DNA of 64,000 bases, taken from positions 960,973-1,024,972 of the forward strand of contig JAUJNX010000001.1 of assembly GCA_030447925.1 (NCBI GenBank), given 5' to 3'. Both the position numbers and the translations under genes were made by a program. The stretch's first letter is position 1; every line of letters starts with the position of its first letter. Of the stretch, positions 63,288 through 64,000 are shown in pieces. This DNA is from Egibacteraceae bacterium. Its GTDB lineage: Bacteria; Actinomycetota; Nitriliruptoria; Euzebyales; Egibacteraceae. A model generated the notes under the pieces. The model had not been told where the DNA came from and did not search any database. It saw only the letters and a program-made list of their open reading frames with translations.

Positions 63288-64000
63288 CTACGTGAGCCAC
63301 TCCAGGATCGCGGCGGCGATGACGTCGGGCTGCTCCAGCGGGGCCCAGTGGGCGGCGCTGGGGATGACCTTGACGGTGGAGACCGGGATGTCGCGGTGCA
63401 GCTCCTCGGTCATCGCGATCGGGGTCGACCGGTCGTGGTCGCCGACCATCAGCAGCGTCGGCTGGCCGATGGACTCGCGGTTGATCGACGGCGCCTTGGC
63501 CATCGCCCGGCAGGCCAGCGCGTAGCTCTCGGGGTCGTTGCGCAGGAACAGGTCGCGGAGCAGGCCCACGAGCTGGGGCAGCCGGGCGGCGGTCCGCGGC
63601 GCCAGCGCGCCGGGCAACCAGTCGTCGACCAGCGCGTCCAGGCCCTCGGCCTCGACGAGCTTGGCGCGCTGCTCGTAGGCGTCCTTCATGGGCGGCTCGA
63701 AGTAGCTGATCCCGCCGACCAGGACCAGGTTGTCGACCGTCTCGGCCGCGGAGACCGCCAGCTGCTGGGCCACCAGGCTGCCCAGCGAGTGCCCGACCAG
63801 GGTGACCGCGGGCAGCTCGAGCGCGGCGAGCAGCGCCTCGACGTCGCGGACCCAGGTCGCGATGGACAGGGGGCCGCCCTGCCCGCCGGTCCGGCCGTGC
63901 CCGCGCAGGTCCGGTGCGATGACGTGGTGGTGGAGGGCGAGGTCCTCCAGGACCCCGTGCCAGACGTGGAGGCTGCCGCCCAGCCCGTGCAGCAGCACGA
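63288..64000 (-). CDS. Alpha/beta hydrolase, N-terminus outside the window
   Basis: At least 237 residues are visible, running off the right edge. Motifs: LLHGLGGSLHVWHGVLEDL, APDLRGHGRTG, the nucleophile elbow TLVGHSLGSLVAQ, acid in MVGDHDRSTPI, and His in IPSAAHWAPLEQP. The full set of catalytic residues is present. The substrate is unknown. It is convergent with RDD. Confidence 0.9.
   Translation of the reverse strand, partial: VLLHGLGGSLHVWHGVLEDLALHHHVIAPDLRGHGRTGGQGGPLSIATWVRDVEALLAALELPAVTLVGHSLGSLVAQQLAVSAAETVDNLVLVGGISYFEPPMKDAYEQRAKLVEAEGLDALVDDWLPGALAPRTAARLPQLVGLLRDLFLRNDPESYALACRAMAKAPSINRESIGQPTLLMVGDHDRSTPIAMTEELHRDIPVSTVKVIPSAAHWAPLEQPDVIAAAILEWLT

Overview
The window is very GC-rich bacterial chromosome with dense, short-gapped gene packing and frequent GTG starts. 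The combination of a SenX3/RegX3-type phosphate two-component system, an MshB-like mycothiol deacetylase, a FolP2-type DHPS homologue, a DUF3105 protein, a THUMP-like methyltransferase and a MoxR/DUF58/DUF4129/DUF4350/SpoIIM/RDD cluster points to Actinomycetota, probably a lineage outside the well-studied genera. That placement is inference. I saw no tRNA, rRNA, CRISPR array or prophage.

Layout. 0.1-6 kb: pstS divergent from regX3-senX3, a broken nth, then nuoB divergent from a MidA/NDUFAF7-type methyltransferase. 6-10.4 kb: a secreted metzincin-like protease and a membrane protein, formerly adjacent, split by an IS481-family element. 10.4-16.8 kb: ispH, a pterin dehydratase, RNase D, mshB and a large secreted sugar-dehydrogenase-like protein. 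16.8-22.6 kb: a BMP-type nucleoside ABC importer followed by upp. 22.7-29.8 kb: pyruvate kinase and a CoA-disulfide-reductase-like flavoprotein (both frameshifted), a flavin monooxygenase/MarR pair, DUF1345 and other small genes, and ferredoxin. 29.8-33.8 kb: a zinc uptake region, znuC-zur-sir2 divergent from znuA-znuB. 34-36.2 kb: a triple-repeat surface protein and an IS5-family element. 36.2-38.3 kb: a nicotianamine-synthase-family gene, methionine aminopeptidase and an ArsR repressor with a complete zinc-sensing alpha5 motif. 38.3-46.9 kb: a hydrolase, YibE/F, a YcgR/YcgQ-like permease pair, CopC, DUF3105 and a CopC-CopD fusion. 47-55.6 kb: housekeeping enzymes (SDR, methyltransferase, phosphodiesterase, pdxH, phosphohexomutase, 2Fe-2S protein, FolP2). 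55.7-63.3 kb: the MoxR cluster. A partial alpha/beta hydrolase closes the window.

Two themes stand out. First, metal homeostasis: zinc import with its own repressor, a second zinc-type sensor, a metallophore-type synthase, a permease pair whose Bacillus homologues are Zur-controlled, and copper-type proteins lie within about 17 kb (29.8-46.9 kb), although in separate transcription units. Second, both insertion sequences sit in CTAG sites that are also the stop codons of host genes, and every CTAG I found by eye is in a stop codon, at an IS end or between genes.

Caution on quality: about a dozen genes, including nth and pyk, carry single-base indels, and two exact 55-bp tandem repeats interrupt coding sequences. 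This looks more like assembly or sequencing error than decay. Genes marked 'pseudogene' here are frameshifted as given and may be intact in the organism.
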